Position numbers and translations under genes: made by a program. 64,000 nucleotides of DNA, from contig CAZNLR010000019.1 of NCBI GenBank assembly GCA_964574215.1, positions 17,610 through 81,609 on the forward strand, written 5' to 3'. The notes beneath the pieces are model-generated. The model saw only the letters and a program-made list of their open reading frames with translations, was not told where the DNA came from and searched no databases. Every line of letters begins with the position of its first letter. Within the stretch, counting starts at the first letter, position 1. The DNA is from GCA-2725625 sp964574215 (lineage in GTDB: Bacteria; Pseudomonadota; Alphaproteobacteria; Rhodospirillales; UBA2165). This document shows positions 1-8,927 of the stretch, in pieces.

Positions 1-1
1 T

Positions 2-847
2 TTCGGCCTGCTGGGTCCCAACGGCGCCGGTAAATCGACCATCATCAATATCATGGCCGGTTTGGTGTTGAAGACGTCGGGCGACGTTAAGGTCTGGGGC
101 TACGATATCGAGACGCAAATGCGTCAGGCGCGCTCGGCCATCGGCGTGGTGCCTCAGGAACTGAACATCGATCCCTTTTTTACCCCACGGGAAATTCTGG
201 AAGTGCAGGCCGGCCTTTACGGCGTGCCCAAAGCCCAGCGCCGCACCGATGAAATCCTCGAAGCCGTCCGCCTGACCGACAAGGCGGACTCTTACGCCCG
301 CACCCTCTCCGGCGGTATGCGGCGGCGCATGCTGGTGGCCAAGGCCATGGTCCACTCACCGCCCATCCTGGTGCTGGATGAACCGACCGCCGGGGTCGAT
401 GTGGAACTTCGCCAGCAGCTTTGGTCCTATGTCCGTTCGCTCCGGGAACTGGGAGCGACCATCCTGCTGACCACCCACTATCTGGAAGAGGCCGAGGAAT
501 TGTGTGATCAGATCGCCATTATTAATAACGGTCAAGTGGTCACCAGCCAGCATACGGAGGATCTTCTGCGCAGCCTCGATTCGAAGGAGTTGATCATCAC
601 GGTCGACAAGGATTTGGCGGCGACACCTGATAATCTCGGCAGGTTCAATGTGGAACTGCAGAACAGCCGGAAATTGGTTTTCCATGTGCCGCCCAGCCAG
701 GTCCCGGTCGAAGAGGTGCTGGAAGCGGTGCGCGCCGAAGGTCTGGGAATCGCCGATTTGACCACCAAGGAATCCGATCTCGAAGATATCTTCCTGATGA
801 TGACCCGTGAAAACGGAAGTTTGCGGGACGGAGAGCCCGGCGGGTAA
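2..847 (+). CDS. ABC transporter ATP-binding protein (5' truncated by window edge)
   Basis: The reading frame is open from the first bases of the window, so the true start lies upstream. It opens with the Walker A motif GPNGAGKST (about bases 17-43), followed by the ABC signature LSGGMRRR, Walker B ILVLDEPTAGVD and the switch histidine in LLTTHYLEEAEEL. The pattern LSGGMRRRM plus 'DEPTAGVD' is typical of the ABC-2 (NodI/DrrA/CcmA-type) exporters, whose ATPase pairs with a separate ABC-2 permease. No permease follows on this side; if there is one it must lie upstream. The C-terminal ~90 residues form the usual divergent tail of this class. The next gene begins only a few bases after the stop, suggesting co-transcription. 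Family is secure; substrate is unknown. Confidence 0.9.
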   Translation, partial: FGLLGPNGAGKSTIINIMAGLVLKTSGDVKVWGYDIETQMRQARSAIGVVPQELNIDPFFTPREILEVQAGLYGVPKAQRRTDEILEAVRLTDKADSYARTLSGGMRRRMLVAKAMVHSPPILVLDEPTAGVDVELRQQLWSYVRSLRELGATILLTTHYLEEAEELCDQIAIINNGQVVTSQHTEDLLRSLDSKELIITVDKDLAATPDNLGRFNVELQNSRKLVFHVPPSQVPVEEVLEAVRAEGLGIADLTTKESDLEDIFLMMTRENGSLRDGEPGG

Positions 848-855
848 AAAGAGTG

Positions 856-1788
856 ATGGCGTTGCGGGGGATTCCTTTTGTTCTGATTTTTTTTCTGGCG
901 GCCTGCGCGCCACAGCTGAAACCGCCGGGGCCCCAAATCACCGAACCCAAGCTCAGCGACACAGCCTATGTCACACCGGACGGACTTTCTTTGCCGCTGC
1001 ATGTTTGGCAGACCGCGGCAAAGCCAAAAGCCGTAATCCTGGCGCTCCACGGATTTAATGATTATGGCGCCTTCATAAAAAAAGCCGCTTCTAATTTCAG
1101 TCAAAACGGCGTTCAGGTTTACGCCTACGATCAACGGGGTTTTGGCCGGTCGCCCCATTTCGGCTTTTGGCCGGGACGCCGGGCCTTTGCCGATGATGCC
1201 ACGGTGGCGGTTGGGCTGTTGCGTCAAAAGCATCCGGGGCTGCCGGTTTATCTGCTGGGCATGAGCATGGGGGGCGCCGTGGTGATGACGGCCATGACCG
1301 ATGACGTGCGGCCCGACGTGGACGGTGTGGTGCTGGTGGCGCCGGCGGTATGGGGGCGGGAAACCATGCCCTTTTACCAGCGTTGGGCTTTGTGGCTGGC
1401 GGTTCGCATGGTGCCGTGGATGAAACTGTCGGCCGAGGGGTTGAAGATCAGGGCCTCGGACAATGTCGAAATGCTGCGGGAACTGGGACGGGATCCGCTG
1501 TTTATCAAGGAGACCCGCGTCGATGCCATCTGGGGACTGGTGAATTTGATGGATTTGGCTCTCCGCCGGTCGGCAGATTATAAAGCCAAGACATTGTTGC
1601 TCTACGGGGAAAATGACGAGGTGATCAGGAAAAAGCCCACCGAGTTGATGTTTTCCCGTCTGCCCGAGGACGCTGCCGCCGACCGCCGCCTGATCCGGTA
1701 TCCCAAGGGGTATCACATGCTGCTCAGGGATTTGCAGGCGGAGACGGTGTGGCGGGATGTATTGAGTTGGATTAAGCAGGGCAGTTAA
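856..1788 (+). CDS. Alpha/beta hydrolase lipoprotein, lysophospholipase/monoacylglycerol lipase-like
   Basis: The protein starts with a hydrophobic signal peptide ending in a lipobox (FFLAAC), so it is probably lipidated and membrane anchored after secretion. The body is an alpha/beta hydrolase of the Hydrolase_4 (monoglyceride lipase/lysophospholipase) type: oxyanion-side HGFNDYG, nucleophile elbow GMSMGG with Ser137, acid in GENDEV (Asp254) and a His287 in GYHML. About 310 residues is normal for the family. GTG at 853 and ATG at 856 are adjacent in-frame starts; I give the ATG. It follows the ABC ATPase by a few bases and is probably in the same transcript. Substrate cannot be told from sequence; a role in membrane lipid or acylglycerol turnover is inference. 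Confidence 0.85.
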   Translation: MALRGIPFVLIFFLAACAPQLKPPGPQITEPKLSDTAYVTPDGLSLPLHVWQTAAKPKAVILALHGFNDYGAFIKKAASNFSQNGVQVYAYDQRGFGRSPHFGFWPGRRAFADDATVAVGLLRQKHPGLPVYLLGMSMGGAVVMTAMTDDVRPDVDGVVLVAPAVWGRETMPFYQRWALWLAVRMVPWMKLSAEGLKIRASDNVEMLRELGRDPLFIKETRVDAIWGLVNLMDLALRRSADYKAKTLLLYGENDEVIRKKPTELMFSRLPEDAAADRRLIRYPKGYHMLLRDLQAETVWRDVLSWIKQGS

Positions 1789-1896
1789 GCCGGTAAACGC
1801 CACATAGGCTTTACCAATAAAGCGGCTTGCAGTATGGTGCGCCCCCATCAGCCGCCATGAGGCCCCGTTCAGGCCGGATTATGGCAGGCCAAATAA

Positions 1897-1973
1897 GCGC
1901 CCGTAGCTCAGCTGGATAGAGTGTCGGCCTCCGAAGCCGAAGGTCACAGGTTCGAATCCTGTCGGGCGCGCCA
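1897..1973 (+). tRNA. tRNA-Arg, anticodon CCG
   Basis: A full cloverleaf can be drawn: acceptor arm GCGCCCG (1897-1903) pairs with CGGGCGC (1963-1969), the discriminator is G1970 and CCA is encoded at 1971-1973. The D arm contains AGCTGGATAG, the anticodon stem is TCGGC/GCCGA around loop CTCCGAA, giving anticodon CCG (reads CGG, Arg), and the T loop is TTCGAAT. The gene lies at the boundary between housekeeping-like genes and the AT-richer block beginning near 2.1 kb. I searched by eye for a repeat of its 3' end further right and did not find one. Confidence 0.97.
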
Positions 1974-2296
1974 TTTCCTTGAATGGCTTATACGACAATT
2001 GAATTTTACTAATTCCTGTCTCGCAGCCAAATAGCAACCTTAAGATCTAATTTCGAGGCCATTTTGCCAATTTGTGCCCGTCGGGATTTGCCGGGTTATT
2101 TCGGAATTTGGCAAGATGAATCCGCCAGCACAGTCGCATTCACATCTGCATTACCCCCCGAAAGCAGACATGAACCGTATTAGGCAAAAGAGTCCGCTTC
2201 TGACCCGTGTCGGACATTATTTAAATTACTTAGCAAGATTGCCATAGCCCCAACTTTCTCTAATATTGTTGCGATCGATACATCCGGATAAGGCAA
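1974..2296. other. Intergenic region between tRNA-Arg and sulfatase
   Basis: No convincing gene is present. The stretch is AT-rich and contains two copies of the short palindromic repeat described separately (2144-2171 and 2192-2217). The promoter of the downstream sulfatase gene should lie here, but no strong -35/-10 pair stands out. Confidence 0.6.
2144..2217. repeat. Two copies of a short palindromic repeat (GTCCGC/TCTGC type)
   Basis: Copy A (2144-2171) has arms TCTGC and GCAGA around ATTACCCCCCGAAA. Copy B (2192-2217) begins GTCCGCTTCTGACCCG and ends CGGACAT. Both share the pattern TGTCYGC...GCRGACAT with the copies at 3956-3984, 5811-5931 and 11305-11377. They lie only in gaps between genes. 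Confidence 0.65.
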
Positions 2297-3895
2297 ATGA
2301 CAGATCGTCCGAATATACTCCTCATTATCACTGACCAACATAAAGCTGACCATCTCGGCTGTTACGGCAACTCGGTCGTGCAAACACCCAACATCGACAC
2401 CTTATCCGAAGACGGAGTGACCTTTGACCATTTTTATACGGCCAGCCCGATTTGTATGCCTAATCGCGCGACGTTGATGACCAGCCGCATGCCCTCCTGC
2501 CATGGCTTGCGCATTAACGGCCTGCCACTCTCCAAGGACAATGTGACTTTCGTCGATTTGCTTCGCCATGCTGGCTATCGGACGGGTGTAATAGGCAAAT
2601 GCCATCTCCAGCCGATGATGAACCTGCCGATGGGGGAAGCGGAATACTGGCCGGAAAATCCGACAGATGAAACTCTGCCGGATGATCTAAAATTCTCCCG
2701 ACGATCACGTATGGACGGTCCGGAGTATGATCAGGAACGGGCAGGCGTATGGGCCGAAGACCCGAATCTAGAAGTGGAAACGCCCTATTACGGTTTTGAT
2801 CATTTGCGGTTCGCGAACTTTCATGGCGACATGGTGCACGGTCATTACAGCCGCTGGCTTCAGGAGCGCCATGAAGATGCCAATTCGTTGCGCGGCAAGG
2901 AAAACGCCCTAACAGATAACGTCTACGATGTTAAAAAAGGTTGGCGAACCCGCATGCCTGAGGAATTATACCCGACGACTTACATCGCCGAAGAAACTAT
3001 TAAATATCTCGACGAACACGCCAAAGGTGACGCCGCCGCGCCGTTTTTTCTCCAATGTTCCTTCCCTGACCCGCATGCACCGTTAACTCCGCCCGGGAAA
3101 TATTGGTCGATGTACGATCCGTCGGACGTCGAACTCCCTGCATCATTTGGCCATATTGATCCAAATGAACCTCGCTTTATTCATGAAACCCGTGCCAAAA
3201 GTGATCAACCCAAAAAAGTGCCTGCGCTCTCCATGCCGGATGAAAAAGAAGCCCGTGAAAACATCGCCTTGACCTATGGCATGGTGACCATGGTTGATGA
3301 AGCTATTGGGCGCATTGTCGAAACACTGGATAGGCTAAAATTACGGGACAACACAATTATTATATTTACCGCCGACCACGGCGATATGGGCGGCGATCAC
3401 GGCATGTTCGGAAAATTTGGTGTGCATTATGATGCGGTGTTGCGTGTGCCGTTCATCTGGAATGATCCGACGAATAAGATATCAAAACACTCGGGTGAGC
3501 TTGGCGGTACGATTGATATTGCGCCGACCATTTTAGCGCGGGCCGGGTTAGCGACAAGCGTGGGTATGCAAGGGATCGATATTGTTGGTCAGGTCCAGTC
3601 AAATTCGCCGCCAACTCGCGAGGGTATTTTAGCTGAAGAAGATCAGCTCAACACCCAAACCAATGGGCTGGGAGCACAGAGGATTTGGACGTTTGTTCGT
3701 GATCAGTGGCGCTTGAGCGTTTGGTTTGGGGACGAGATGGGGCAACTGTTTGATCGTAAAAACGATCCTCATGAAATGAGCAATCTATGGTCCGATCCTG
3801 ACTATACAGTCGTTAAGGCCGAGCTTATGGAACGAATGATGCGGGAACGCATGCGCTTGGGAGAAACGTTGCCTCTACCAATTCGATTTGCCTAG
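2297..3895 (+). CDS. Sulfatase family protein (Cys-type, formylglycine-dependent)
   Basis: A 532-residue sulfatase. The N-terminus has the family metal-binding start NILLIITDQH..DHLGCYG, and Cys53 sits in the C-x-P-x-R signature (SPICMPNRATLMTSR), the Cys that is converted to formylglycine in active sulfatases. Further family features are GKCHLQ, the central metal site FTADHGDMGGDHGMFGK and a typical C-terminal subdomain. There is no signal peptide, so it should be cytoplasmic, as choline-sulfatase and phosphonate monoesterase relatives are. Activity requires a formylglycine-generating enzyme or anSME, neither of which is in the window. It is convergent with the GMC oxidoreductase. The substrate is not determinable; the block it sits in suggests catabolism of an imported organic sulfate. 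Confidence 0.9.
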   Translation: MTDRPNILLIITDQHKADHLGCYGNSVVQTPNIDTLSEDGVTFDHFYTASPICMPNRATLMTSRMPSCHGLRINGLPLSKDNVTFVDLLRHAGYRTGVIGKCHLQPMMNLPMGEAEYWPENPTDETLPDDLKFSRRSRMDGPEYDQERAGVWAEDPNLEVETPYYGFDHLRFANFHGDMVHGHYSRWLQERHEDANSLRGKENALTDNVYDVKKGWRTRMPEELYPTTYIAEETIKYLDEHAKGDAAAPFFLQCSFPDPHAPLTPPGKYWSMYDPSDVELPASFGHIDPNEPRFIHETRAKSDQPKKVPALSMPDEKEARENIALTYGMVTMVDEAIGRIVETLDRLKLRDNTIIIFTADHGDMGGDHGMFGKFGVHYDAVLRVPFIWNDPTNKISKHSGELGGTIDIAPTILARAGLATSVGMQGIDIVGQVQSNSPPTREGILAEEDQLNTQTNGLGAQRIWTFVRDQWRLSVWFGDEMGQLFDRKNDPHEMSNLWSDPDYTVVKAELMERMMRERMRLGETLPLPIRFA

Positions 3896-3902
3896 CGGTT
3901 AC

Positions 3903-3984
3903 TAAGCGGGCGGTCCGCTTATGGCTAAGACCGGTCATAAAAAGCTACATAATCTATGTCCGCTATATCCCGAATAGCGGACAT
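3903..3984. repeat. Two hairpins between convergent sulfatase and GMC genes
   Basis: First hairpin: TAAGCGG (3903-3909) and CCGCTTA (3915-3921), loop of 5. Second: perfect 11-bp arms ATGTCCGCTAT (3956-3966) and ATAGCGGACAT (3974-3984) around ATCCCGA. The second belongs to the GTCCGC palindrome family of this block. Lying between convergent genes they may help end transcription, but neither has a T-run, so a terminator role is only possible. Confidence 0.6.
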
Positions 3985-3993
3985 TTCAGATAT

Positions 3994-5601
3994 TTATCCT
4001 GAACTAAGGATATATTCGGAAGCTTTTTCTGCGATCATTATCACGGGTGCATTGATGTTACCGCCGACCAAGTCCGGCATAACAGAAGCATCAACAACGC
4101 GGAGGCTATCACAATCCCGAACATTCATTTTAGGATCAACTACCGAGCCGTCGTCTATTCCCATGCGGCAGGTGCCAATTGGATGAAAAACGGTCATCGC
4201 CGATTCGCGGATAAAACCATCAATTTCATCATCGCTCTTGACGTCGTCGCCAGGCATCATCTCCTCGCCAAGGTGCTCGTTAAAAGCTGGCTGAGCCGCG
4301 ATGGCGCGTTTAATTTTAAACGCTTGGCGGATGGCCGTACGATCCATCTCGGTCGAGAAAAAATTATTGAGAATTTTTGGCGGATCATTGGGTTGGTTCG
4401 AGGCTAACGTTACCGCCCCTCGGCTCTCTGGCCGCAAATGACACGCGATCAATCCAATTCCAGGGGGGCCGGGCTTTCGGATCAATGGAAACCATTCACA
4501 GGATTGCATCGAAAAAAGTCTAAAAAATAATTGGATATCAGGCAGTTCTAAATCGAGGCGGCTTTTGACAAAACCCGTTCCAAAGCCCAATGGATGAGTT
4601 GCCGGGCCGCTTTTAAGAAATTGCGCACGTAGCATATTTACGACAAGTCGATCATAGCGCAGGTTTTTTTGAAACTCTGACGGAGTTTTGCGTGCATATT
4701 CGATCAAGACACTCGGATGGTCCTGTAAATTTTGGCCCACATTTTTTCGATCTGCTACGACTTCAATGCCATGCTCTTGCAAAAGCGCAGCAGGACCAAT
4801 GCCCGAAAGCATCAACAATTGCGCTGAGTTGTACGTGCCACCAGACAAAATGACTTCTTTGTTGGCCCGCACTGTTTTGGCCTGACCGTTTTTTTGGTAT
4901 TCAATTCCAACCGCTTTGTTACCATCGAATAATATTCGTTGAACGTGAGCGCCAGTTTCGGCTACAAGATTTCTGCGTCTTAGTGCCGGACGCAAAAAAA
5001 CCACGGCGGCGCTTTGGCGTCGCCCCTCGGCAGAATTGAATTGCATGCGAGCCAGGCCTTCCTGCTCGGCGCCATTGAAGTCGCCACGAAATGGATAGCC
5101 AAGGGCTTCACCGGCTGCTTTATAGGCGTCAATAATATTATCTTCGGTCGGCGCAATTGCCGTTTTCATTGGCCCACTGTCGCCATGATAATCATTATGC
5201 TCAGTCAGGTAATTCTCTGACTTTTTGAAATAAGGCAGGACTTTATCATAGGTCCAATCGGCAAGCCCCAATTGCCCCCAGCGATCATAATCTCCCCTGT
5301 TACCGCGCACATATGCCGTCATGTTGATAGACGAAGATCCGCCAAGAACCTTACCCCGTGGATGATAAAGTCGGCGGTTGTTCATGTGCGGTTCCGGCTC
5401 CGACATATACGACCAATTATATTTTGCGTCGTTCCAAATCTTGGCGGTGCCGGTTGGAATATGAAAAAGCGGGTTGGAATCCTTTTTGCCCGCTTCTAAA
5501 ACGAGAACGCTATTTTTGGGATCTGCACTGAGCCGATTGGCCAACACACAGCCAGCTGAGCCGGCGCCGACGACTATATAATCATAAGTGTGAGCTTTCA
5601 T
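3994..5601 (-). CDS. GMC family oxidoreductase (choline dehydrogenase-like)
   Basis: A 535-residue FAD flavoprotein of the glucose-methanol-choline family. It begins with the dinucleotide-binding motif YIVVGAGSAGCVLANRL and the acidic end of the second strand (LVLEAG). The GMC signature 1 region RGKVLGGSSSINMTAYVRG and signature 2 region GTYNSAQLLMLSGIGP are both clear. The C-terminus has the catalytic-base region FHPIGTCRMG and the closing flavin-contact segment NAPVIMIAEKAS. It oxidises an alcohol, most likely a primary alcohol with FAD reduction; the exact substrate is unknown. It lies on the same strand as the TRAP operon but is separated from it by 346 bases, and converges with the sulfatase. 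Confidence 0.9.
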   Translation of the reverse strand: MKAHTYDYIVVGAGSAGCVLANRLSADPKNSVLVLEAGKKDSNPLFHIPTGTAKIWNDAKYNWSYMSEPEPHMNNRRLYHPRGKVLGGSSSINMTAYVRGNRGDYDRWGQLGLADWTYDKVLPYFKKSENYLTEHNDYHGDSGPMKTAIAPTEDNIIDAYKAAGEALGYPFRGDFNGAEQEGLARMQFNSAEGRRQSAAVVFLRPALRRRNLVAETGAHVQRILFDGNKAVGIEYQKNGQAKTVRANKEVILSGGTYNSAQLLMLSGIGPAALLQEHGIEVVADRKNVGQNLQDHPSVLIEYARKTPSEFQKNLRYDRLVVNMLRAQFLKSGPATHPLGFGTGFVKSRLDLELPDIQLFFRLFSMQSCEWFPLIRKPGPPGIGLIACHLRPESRGAVTLASNQPNDPPKILNNFFSTEMDRTAIRQAFKIKRAIAAQPAFNEHLGEEMMPGDDVKSDDEIDGFIRESAMTVFHPIGTCRMGIDDGSVVDPKMNVRDCDSLRVVDASVMPDLVGGNINAPVIMIAEKASEYILSSG

Positions 5602-5947
5602 CCAAACCTCAAATTAAATGCAGAATACCTATGTGCTGGAAGATTAAAGTTGCTGCCACGCGCCCCGTCAACTTCTCGGTTCAGATAGAAATTTTTTATT
5701 AGTCAATCAACTCACAAAATTATCAGTTGTTGAGACCTATGTCGGTTGACAAGTTGACAAGCATAAGCTGAGTGAAATGATCCAATGAAGCAATATTGGG
5801 AGAGTTATCGATGTCCGGTTCTGGCTAATAGCGGACGTTCAGCACAGAGATTTTAATTTCCACTTTTGGGGGCAAAGCAGAGGCATTCCGTTAACCCTTG
5901 ATACGTCCGCTAATGACCCGAAGGCGACATTGGCAGAAATCGGCAAG
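5602..5947. other. Intergenic region between GMC and TRAP genes
   Basis: I see no gene. The left part, AT-rich, should hold the promoter for the GMC gene reading leftward. The right part (5811-5931) is made almost wholly of three decayed copies of the local palindromic repeat. Confidence 0.55.
5811..5931. repeat. Three decayed copies of the local palindromic repeat
   Basis: Copy D at 5811-5838 (ATGTCCGGTTCTGGC...TAGCGGACGT), copy E at 5861-5887 (CTTTTGGGGGCAAAGCAGAGG) and copy F at 5903-5931 (ACGTCCGCTAATGACCCG...GGCGACATT). D and F share TTCTGGC- or TGACCCG-type centres with copies at 11.3 kb and 2.2 kb respectively, which supports a common origin. Confidence 0.6.
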
Positions 5948-7255
5948 CTAATTGAAACCGGCAATTGCCGGCAACCAAAGAGTTAAAGCCGGAAATAAAA
6001 TAATCACGATTATGCGGGTCATGTCGGCTAGGAGGAAGGGTGTAATCCCTGCGAAAATTGTTTTGAGCGGAATATCCCTGGCGACCCCGAATATGACAAA
6101 TACGTTCATACCGATGGGTGGGGTAATCATGCCCACCTCAATCACCATCACCAGAACCACGCCCCACCAGATGGGATGGTAGCCAAGCCCGGTTACCAGA
6201 GGAAATACGAAAGGCATGGTAATCAGTAATGCGGCAACGGTATCGAATATACTGCCGAGAATGAGATAGATGACCATTAAAACGAATATCACTGCTAGCG
6301 GCGGCAGATGCTGATCGATGATTGCGTTTGTAAGTGCTTCCGGAACTTTTGAAGCGGTAATAAAATAGCTAAAAATGGATGCACCCATGATGATCATATA
6401 GATCATCGCCGAGTTGGAAGCGGTATCCTTCAAAACTTCCCAAAATGATGTCCAGGTTAATTTGCGGCGAAGTAGGGCAAAAAGTAGGGCCATGCCAGCG
6501 CCCAATGCTGCTGCTTCGTTTACCGTGAACAGGCCGCTGTAGATACCGCCGATCACTGTCCCAAGCAGAACGACAACGCCCCAGCTTTCACGCACGGCCT
6601 GCCAGCGTTCCCGAAAGGGTAATCGAACCCCGCTGGGGCCGGCGTCGGGACGCACCCGCACGTAGATATTGACGGCAATGAGATGAAAAACCACCGCGAT
6701 GATGGCGGGTATCAAAGAAGCGACAAAAAGCGTAATCACGAATTGTTCGGTGAGAAAGGCGTAAATCACCATAATAACTGAAGGGGGTATGAGCATTCCT
6801 AGAGTGCCGCCAGCGGCAATGCTGCCCGTCGCCAGTTGCTGAGAGTATCCGCGTTTGAGCATTTCTGGCAGGGCCACCCGACCCATGGTGGCTGCAGTTG
6901 CGATGGACGAGCCACAGACCGCACCGAAACCAGCACAACCGCCTATGGTCGCCATGGCCAAACCGCCTCTGCGATGCCCGAGAAAAGCGTTAGCCAGGCG
7001 GTAAATGTCGCTCGATAGCCCGCTCACCCCGGCAAAACTGCCCATTAATAAAAACAAGGGGATCACCGACAGGTCGAGACTGGCAATGACTCCCACCGGT
7101 TCAGTGGCGAAGAGGGAAGCCGCCGGTTTGAACCCATGCAGAAAGCCGAAGCCGACGAATCCGGCCACTGCCATTGCCATACCGATGGGCACGTGCAAGG
7201 CGATCAGGATAAGCATGCCGATTAGACCCATGGAGGCGATCAGGATCGGATCCAT
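5948..7255 (-). CDS. dctM: TRAP transporter large permease subunit (DctM)
   Basis: A 435-residue, highly hydrophobic protein of the DctM (12-TM) family, forming the ion-coupled channel of a tripartite ATP-independent periplasmic transporter. Recognisable segments are GSFAGVSGLSSDIYRLA, the glycine-rich GGCAGFGAVCGSSIATAATMG and SIAAGGTLGMLIPPSVIMV, and the C-terminal half-repeat GMITPPIGMNVFVI. Its ATG overlaps the stop of the small permease (ATGA), so the two are translationally coupled. Substrate identity depends on the DctP partner and is unknown; carboxylate-bearing compounds are usual. Confidence 0.95.
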   Translation of the reverse strand: MDPILIASMGLIGMLILIALHVPIGMAMAVAGFVGFGFLHGFKPAASLFATEPVGVIASLDLSVIPLFLLMGSFAGVSGLSSDIYRLANAFLGHRRGGLAMATIGGCAGFGAVCGSSIATAATMGRVALPEMLKRGYSQQLATGSIAAGGTLGMLIPPSVIMVIYAFLTEQFVITLFVASLIPAIIAVVFHLIAVNIYVRVRPDAGPSGVRLPFRERWQAVRESWGVVVLLGTVIGGIYSGLFTVNEAAALGAGMALLFALLRRKLTWTSFWEVLKDTASNSAMIYMIIMGASIFSYFITASKVPEALTNAIIDQHLPPLAVIFVLMVIYLILGSIFDTVAALLITMPFVFPLVTGLGYHPIWWGVVLVMVIEVGMITPPIGMNVFVIFGVARDIPLKTIFAGITPFLLADMTRIIVIILFPALTLWLPAIAGFN

Positions 7256-7791
7256 CAGCCGCCCCTTTCTTGTTCGTTCAAAGAAGTTGCGCGCGCCCGT
7301 TTAATGTCGCGAAAACCGTTCGACAACACCACCAGCTGAACCGGCACGCAAAATAATATGAACAATGTGGCAACCGACCACCAAGGCGCCAGTGCTAGAC
7401 CCAGCAGCCAGGTGGTTTCCTTGTTCTCGTGCAGTTCGAAAACGTAGATGATGAACTGGTAGCCCATCATGTTAAAGGTGGCGAATGTAACAATAGCGCC
7501 GAAAGCGTCAAGAAACCGAGTCCAGCGCTGTCCCAGTGCGTTGCCTAGAAACTTAATTGCGATGTGGTGTTTTTCCGCCAATGCGGTGGGAAAAAAGGAT
7601 GCCATGGCGATAGCGATGACCAAACGTAGGATCTCGGAAATTCCTTCTATGGGGGCACCGAATATCGAACGGGCGATGGCGTCAATAATGGTGGCGAGGG
7701 CCACGGCCACCAGGGCGAATAAACCGAGAAGAGCCAATATCCGGGCGAAGGTAATATTGGCTCTCTCGATTCTACCGAGCTTGGTCGACAT
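7255..7791 (-). CDS. dctQ: TRAP transporter small permease subunit (DctQ)
   Basis: A 178-residue inner-membrane protein with four predicted membrane segments, the expected size and topology of DctQ. The second segment region has the usual GISEILRLVIAIAMASFFPTA pattern split by a short cytoplasmic loop, and the conserved 'ALAEKHHIAIKFL' stretch resembles the DctQ loop. It sits between dctP and dctM, with the stop codon overlapping the dctM start. It works as the accessory membrane partner that couples the binding protein to DctM. Confidence 0.92.
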   Translation of the reverse strand: MSTKLGRIERANITFARILALLGLFALVAVALATIIDAIARSIFGAPIEGISEILRLVIAIAMASFFPTALAEKHHIAIKFLGNALGQRWTRFLDAFGAIVTFATFNMMGYQFIIYVFELHENKETTWLLGLALAPWWSVATLFILFCVPVQLVVLSNGFRDIKRARATSLNEQERGG

Positions 7792-7827
7792 GAGCGGTAA
7801 AGAAATAGCAAGGTCTCCCTTTTGAGA

Positions 7828-8847
7828 TTACTTGCCCGCCCGGATCGCCGTCAGCTCAGCCCGCACGGCAGCAAGCAGTTCTTTGCCCCGCGGATGACTT
7901 TTTTGCCAGCCTTCGATGGCCCGCTGTTTAGCGGCGTCGAGAGCCTTAAGGTCTGTACCCGTAGGCCGCACGACTTTGTTGACGCCGGTCTTGATCATTT
8001 TAGTTTCAATACCATTTTGTAGGCCGTCATGAGTCCGGCCATGGGCGCGGGACAACTTTTCTCCCCAGTTATTCCGGAAAGCAGCTTTTCCGATCGCCGG
8101 TAGACTGTCGAAGCTTTGTTTATTCATGGCCGACATTAAGGGCACGCAGCCAAGATTTGCGTGGTAGTGATATTTCGCTACATCGATGATGCGCCAAGCC
8201 ATATACCCGACCCATTCCAAGGCGACGGCATCAATCACCCCGCGGCTCATGTTTTCGGCGATAGCTGGCGCCGCCATACCCACCGGCGTAGCGCCCATTT
8301 CCTTGGTGACCCGACCGAAGACCGGGCCGGCCACTCTTATTTTCATACCCTTCAAGTCGTTCATTCTATTGATGGGTTTCTTAGAATGAATCATGTAGGG
8401 ATGGGTACAGACCAGCAAGGGAACAACGAATTTGTCGTATCCACGCAGCTTGCCCTTGGAATACATCCGCCATATTGCCACTGACGCCTCGGTCGCACTT
8501 TTGAAAAGCCCGGGCAGTTCAAATACTTCGTTGTCCGGGAAACGGCCCGGATTGTATGCGGGAACGGCCATAACCAGGTCCGCAACACGGTCAGCCATGA
8601 GCTTTAACTGAGCTCTTGGGTTCCTTCCCAAGCCACCGCCCGGAAAGGTATCAATCTTCACCACCCCATTGGTTTCAGCAGCAATCTTTTCGGCGAAAGG
8701 TTTTATCACATGGGCGTAAGTCGGTTCTTTGGCGGGTACAAAGAGGTTCCATTTCAAGGTTACGTTTTTGTTGCCTTCTGCGAACGAAGTTCCCGACGAC
8801 AAAAGAATTCCAGTGATTGTGGCAATAATTAAATTTTGCGATTTCAT
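7828..8847 (-). CDS. dctP: TRAP transporter substrate-binding protein (DctP)
   Basis: A 339-residue periplasmic binding protein with an N-terminal signal peptide (cleavage likely after SSGTSFA). It has the DctP hallmarks: WNLFVPAKEPTYAHVIKPFAEKI near the start, KIDTFPGGGLG, the hinge region GMKIRVAGPVFGRVTKEMGA and the segment RGVIDAVALEW. The central Arg of KIRVAGP is the residue that binds substrate carboxylates in the family. A good ribosome site (GGAGG) precedes the ATG. First gene of the dctPQM set and downstream of the M24 hydrolase, suggesting that the imported compound is the hydrolase substrate. Confidence 0.94.
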   Translation of the reverse strand: MKSQNLIIATITGILLSSGTSFAEGNKNVTLKWNLFVPAKEPTYAHVIKPFAEKIAAETNGVVKIDTFPGGGLGRNPRAQLKLMADRVADLVMAVPAYNPGRFPDNEVFELPGLFKSATEASVAIWRMYSKGKLRGYDKFVVPLLVCTHPYMIHSKKPINRMNDLKGMKIRVAGPVFGRVTKEMGATPVGMAAPAIAENMSRGVIDAVALEWVGYMAWRIIDVAKYHYHANLGCVPLMSAMNKQSFDSLPAIGKAAFRNNWGEKLSRAHGRTHDGLQNGIETKMIKTGVNKVVRPTGTDLKALDAAKQRAIEGWQKSHPRGKELLAAVRAELTAIRAGK

Positions 8848-8927
8848 AATATTTCCTCCGTTTTGTAATAGTTTCTACTTTTTGCTCAAACATTCCTCGG
8901 GAATTCCGGGGCTGTTCTGGCTGTTCA

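Noticed and set aside
532..1848. 438-codon open frame on the minus strand over the ABC ATPase and lipase genes
   Set aside because: It is a GC-driven shadow of two clear plus-strand genes; its translation is His/Arg/Pro-rich without any domain.
1951..1973. tRNA-Arg 3' end as an attachment site of an integrated island
   Set aside because: No second copy of the 3' tRNA sequence and no integrase could be found to the right, so an att site is not supported.
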